From Solirubrobacterales bacterium (GTDB taxonomy: Bacteria; Actinomycetota; Thermoleophilia; Solirubrobacterales; Solirubrobacteraceae), in contig JACCYI010000130.1 of NCBI GenBank assembly GCA_013696535.1, positions 1-8,072 on the forward strand: a DNA stretch of 8,072 bases. The letters are read 5' to 3'. The notes beneath the pieces were generated by a model. That model was not told the DNA's origin, searched no databases, and saw only the letters and a program-made list of their open reading frames with translations. The number at the start of each line of letters is the position of its first letter. Position 1 is the stretch's first letter. Positions 5,186-8,072 of the stretch are shown piece by piece. Made by a program: the position numbers and the translations under genes.

Positions 5186-7149
5186 GGGCGCTCGAGCACC
5201 AGCGTGCCGGCTTCGTCGACCTTGCCGCTCCACCCGGGGCGCACGAAGCACGTCGCCTCGGTGAACTCGACGATGGCGGGCCCCCTGACCACGCTTCCCG
5301 CCCCCATCCGCTCCCGCTCGTGCACGTCGACCGGAGTCCAGTCGCCGTCCAGGTTGACCTCCCGAGTGCCGCTGACGGCGTCCTGGCCCCCTTCGGGCTC
5401 GTGCATCGGCGGCTTCTCGACCGTGACGGTGGCCACGAGCCGGACGGCGATCAGCTCGACGGGCTCCTCGCGCATGTCGTAGCCGTAGCGGGTTTCGTGA
5501 GCTTGATGAAATGCCTCAGCCAGGTGATCGAGGTCCTCCGCGTCGACGGTCAGCTCGAAGGCCTGGCGGCGGTAGCGCAGGTCCGCGCGGCGGGCCAGCA
5601 CCGGGTCTTCTAGCACCTCACGCCCGCTCGCTTCGAGGGTCTCGAAGGCCGTCTCGACGCGTATACGATCCAGGTCCTCGAGGCCGCTCAGCAGGGGTGC
5701 GGAGAAGTCCCGCCGCTGGTCGGAGATGGCCAGCCCGAGTGCGCTCAGCACACCGCCCGCCCGCGGCACGAGCACCGTGCCCATCCCGAGCTCCTCGGCC
5801 AGCGAGCAGGCGTGCATGCCTCCCGCCCCCCCGAACGCGGCGAGCGCGAAGTCCCGGGGATCGAGCCCGCGCTCGACGCTGACCACCCGAAGGGCCCGCA
5901 CCATCTCGGCGTCGGCCACCTTCACGACCCCGAGCGCCGTTGCGAGCGCGTCGAGCCCGAGCTCCGCACCAACCCGCTCGAGCGCCGTTTCGGCGAGGTC
6001 GCGTTGCAGGTGCACCTCCCCACCGCCGAGCTGCGCACCGTCGGCGAGCAGACCGAGGAAGAGGTTGGCATCGGTGACGGTCGGCGCCTCGGCGCCCTTT
6101 CCGTAACAGGCGGGGCCGGGGTCGGCGCCCGCCGACTCGGGACCCACTCGCAGGGCGCCGCCCGCGTCCGGCCGGGCGATGGAGCCGCCACCCGCACTGA
6201 CCGTGTGGACGTCGACCATGGGATGGCGGATGGGGATACCGGCGACCACCGAATCCGTCGTGGTCTGTGCCTCCCCGCCGACGATCGGGGCCACGTCCGT
6301 GCTCGTGCCGCCCATGTCGAAGGTCAGGAGGTCGTCGTAGCCGCTGGCCGCGCCGACGTACGCTGCGCCCACCACCCCGCCCGCCGGACCCGATAGCACG
6401 CACCCGGACGCCAACGCGGCGGCGGCCTCGAGATCGACCACGCCACCGGACGAGTGCATGACCTGCGGCGCCGGGAGCCCGGCCCGTTGCGCTCGGCCTG
6501 AGAGATTGCCCAGGTAAGCGGCGAGCTTGGGCGCGAGATAGGCGTCGGCCGCGGTGGTGGCGAAGCGCTCGTACTCGCGGAACTCGGGGAGCACCTCGCT
6601 CGAGAGCGACACGTGCACTTCGGGGAGCGCCTCGCGGATGGCTTCGCCGAGCGTGCGCTCGTGCTCCGGGTGCAGGAAGCCGAAGAGCAGGCAGACGGCG
6701 ACCGCCTCGACGTCAGCGTCTCGCAGACCGTCGATGGCTTGGGCGACGGAGTCGTCGTCCAACGGCTCGAGCTCGCCCGCGGGACCCATCCGTTCACGCA
6801 CGCAGAATCGCAGCTCCCGCTCGATGAGCGCCGCAGGCCGGTCCTGCGCGAGGTCGTAGAGGTGGGGCCGGTTCTGGCGGCCGATCTCCAGCACGTCGCG
6901 GAAGCCGGCAGTGGTCACCAGCGCGGTGCGCGCTCCTCGTCGTTCGAGCAACGCGTTGGTGGCCACCGTCATCCCGTGCGCGAAGGCAGTCACCCCCTCG
7001 ACCGCACTGCTCTGGACCGCTCGCAGAACCCCCTCGGACTGGTCGGCCGGAGTCGAGGGAACCTTGGCGGTGACCATGCGTCCCTCCGTGAGCGCGACGA
7101 GGTCCGTGAACGTGCCACCGACGTCGACGCCCAGGCGGACGGAGCTCAC
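5182..7149 (-). CDS. hyuA: Hydantoinase A/oxoprolinase family ATPase subunit (HyuA-type)
   Basis: A 655-residue, full-length HyuA-type subunit. The family uses ATP to phosphorylate or activate a cyclic amide or carbonyl substrate for the HyuB partner. The N-terminal ATPase loop GVDVGGTFTDL is at residues 7-17, followed by the family signature TTAGFRDVLEIGRQNRPHLY (79-98). The central domain shows HSSGGV (232-237), SGPAGGVVGA (253-262), the second phosphate-binding loop DMGGTSTD (278-285), HTVSAGGGSIA (315-325) and GPACYG (345-350). Further on come AAFGGAGGMHACSLAEELGM and GVLSALGL, then the C-terminal domain ending in a VRPGW stretch. No catalytic motif is missing. The GTG at 7149 begins four residues before the first strand and overlaps the symporter stop as GTGA; the downstream HyuB overlaps the same way. 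Substrate class (hydantoin, N-methylhydantoin, 5-oxoproline, lactam) cannot be decided from sequence. Cytoplasmic. Confidence 0.94.
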   Translation of the reverse strand: MSSVRLGVDVGGTFTDLVALTEGRMVTAKVPSTPADQSEGVLRAVQSSAVEGVTAFAHGMTVATNALLERRGARTALVTTAGFRDVLEIGRQNRPHLYDLAQDRPAALIERELRFCVRERMGPAGELEPLDDDSVAQAIDGLRDADVEAVAVCLLFGFLHPEHERTLGEAIREALPEVHVSLSSEVLPEFREYERFATTAADAYLAPKLAAYLGNLSGRAQRAGLPAPQVMHSSGGVVDLEAAAALASGCVLSGPAGGVVGAAYVGAASGYDDLLTFDMGGTSTDVAPIVGGEAQTTTDSVVAGIPIRHPMVDVHTVSAGGGSIARPDAGGALRVGPESAGADPGPACYGKGAEAPTVTDANLFLGLLADGAQLGGGEVHLQRDLAETALERVGAELGLDALATALGVVKVADAEMVRALRVVSVERGLDPRDFALAAFGGAGGMHACSLAEELGMGTVLVPRAGGVLSALGLAISDQRRDFSAPLLSGLEDLDRIRVETAFETLEASGREVLEDPVLARRADLRYRRQAFELTVDAEDLDHLAEAFHQAHETRYGYDMREEPVELIAVRLVATVTVEKPPMHEPEGGQDAVSGTREVNLDGDWTPVDVHERERMGAGSVVRGPAIVEFTEATCFVRPGWSGKVDEAGTLVLERP

Positions 7150-8072
7150 CGGCTGGTCGCCTGCTGCGCCTGTGCCGCCGCCCTGTCGGGCTCCTCCTCG
7201 GTGAGGTCCGCGGCGGCCGTCTCGTTCGAGATCAGGACGGCGGCGACGGTGACACTGAGGGCGGCAGCGACGTAGATCGAGACCGGCACCGGCGAGTCAT
7301 AGCGGTTGAGCAGCGCCACGGCGATGATCGGTGCCAGCGCCCCGCCGAATACGCCCGCGAGCTGATAGCCGAGGGAGGCGCCCGAGTATCGGACCTCCGT
7401 TCCGAACATCTCGGTGATGAACGCCGCCTGCGGCCCGTACATGGCTGCGTGACAGACCAGGCCGCCGACGGCCGCCACGATGATCAGGCCACTCGACTTC
7501 GAGTCCAGCAGCGGGAAGAACGCCCAGATCCAGCCGATCGCGCCCACGGCGCCCAAGAGATAGACCGGGCGGCGGCCGACGCGGTCGGAGAGGTGGCCGA
7601 AGAAGGGGATGAGGACCAGCTGGATGGCAGAGCCGATCAGCACGCCGTTGAGCGCCAGGGAATTCGAGAGCTCGAGCTCCTGCGTGACGTAGGTGAGGAT
7701 GAAGAGGGCGAAGACGTAGAACGCGACGTCGGTGCCGAAGCGCGCGCAGACGGCGATCGCGAGCTGGCGGGGATAGCGCTTGACGACTTCGACGATCGGC
7801 GTCTTGGCCGTCTCCCCGGATGCTTCGAGCTCCTTGAAGAGCGGCGACTCCCGGACGGTGAGGCGAACCCACAACCCCACGGCGATCAGGGCGGCGCTGA
7901 GCAGGAAGGGGATCCGCCAGCCCCACGATTCGAAGGACGAATCCGACATGACGGCCGCCAGCAGTGCAAGCACACCCGCCGCGAGCAGGTTGCCGGCGGG
8001 CACGCCGACCTGCGGCCAACTCGAGTTCAGGCCGCGGCGGCGCTCGTCACCGTGCTCGGCGACCATCAGCAC
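7146..8072 (-). CDS. Metabolite:H+ symporter (MHS family MFS), 5' end outside window
   Basis: The C-terminal 308 residues of an MFS symporter; the frame is open through the right edge, and about 120-140 N-terminal residues should be missing given the usual 430-450. MHS-family signatures are clear: LMVAEHGDERRRGLNSSWPQ before TM5, WGWRIPFLLSA in TM6, the RESPLF loop, GHLSDRVGRRPVYLLG between TM8 and TM9, and YGPQAAFITEMFGTEVRYSG between TM10 and TM11. About eight TM helices (TM5-TM12) are visible, then an acidic, Ala/Gln-rich tail. Relatives (ProP, ShiA, KgtP-like) import carboxylates, osmolytes or small ring compounds with protons. The stop overlaps the HyuA start as GTGA, so it is the first visible gene of a symporter-HyuA-HyuB operon and probably imports that enzyme's substrate (inference). 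The promoter lies outside the window. Confidence 0.92.
   Translation of the reverse strand: MLMVAEHGDERRRGLNSSWPQVGVPAGNLLAAGVLALLAAVMSDSSFESWGWRIPFLLSAALIAVGLWVRLTVRESPLFKELEASGETAKTPIVEVVKRYPRQLAIAVCARFGTDVAFYVFALFILTYVTQELELSNSLALNGVLIGSAIQLVLIPFFGHLSDRVGRRPVYLLGAVGAIGWIWAFFPLLDSKSSGLIIVAAVGGLVCHAAMYGPQAAFITEMFGTEVRYSGASLGYQLAGVFGGALAPIIAVALLNRYDSPVPVSIYVAAALSVTVAAVLISNETAAADLTEEEPDRAAAQAQQATSR

Noticed and set aside
5186..5251. Extended start of HyuB inside the HyuA gene
   Set aside because: The extension is Arg-rich and lies in sequence constrained by the HyuA C-terminus. The GTGA overlap at 5182-5185 mirrors the other operon junction.
6613..7275. A 220-codon plus-strand frame, and similar ones, opposite HyuA, HyuB and the symporter
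   Set aside because: These are low-complexity antisense shadows with no motifs, while the minus strand encodes full conserved families.
1..8072. tRNA or rRNA genes, CRISPR array, insertion sequence, phage or integrative element
   Set aside because: No tRNA-like cloverleaf, regularly spaced repeats, transposase or integrase motifs or terminal inverted repeats were seen, and composition looks even throughout.

Overview
The window comes from a high-GC, very gene-dense bacterial chromosome (about two thirds G+C by eye, with only two intergenic gaps longer than 100 bases). The gene families point to an actinobacterium: a SigG/SigX5-type sigma factor with a fused SnoaL-like domain, a 14-TM DHA2 exporter, GTG starts, GTGA gene overlaps and an apparently leaderless promoter. 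A Thermoleophilia/Solirubrobacterales-like host would fit, but that is inference from gene types and composition only.

Layout. The left edge (1-71, minus) holds only the first 23 codons of a gene whose last visible residues resemble the start of a PRC-barrel domain. Divergent from it is a complete endonuclease/exonuclease/phosphatase (EEP) family hydrolase (217-1008, plus). Its TAG stop interlocks with the TAG stop of a DHA2-family drug/proton antiporter (1005-2480, minus) in the shared palindrome CTAG. Upstream of the antiporter, on the same strand, is an unlisted 15-codon reading frame (2477-2524) with a canonical AAGGAG ribosome binding site. Its stop overlaps the antiporter start as ATGA, so it looks like a translationally coupled leader peptide. 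Divergent from the antiporter is a SigG-like ECF sigma factor (2615-3646, plus), probably read from a leaderless transcript.

The right half (3653-8072, minus) is one operon read right to left: a metabolite:H+ symporter of the MHS/MFS family (5' end outside the window), HyuA and HyuB. Both junctions are 4-base GTGA overlaps, so the three proteins are probably translated in a coupled way. HyuA and HyuB are the two subunits of an ATP-dependent hydantoinase / 5-oxoprolinase / N-methylhydantoinase-type enzyme. The symporter most likely brings in its substrate, a cyclic amide, hydantoin or related carboxylate that the sequence does not identify.

No tRNA, rRNA, CRISPR array, insertion sequence, attachment site or origin was seen. 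The parts are known families. The most unusual signal is the leader-peptide-like frame in front of the exporter, followed by the unresolved substrate of the symporter-HyuA-HyuB operon. I found no strong evidence for a wholly new system.
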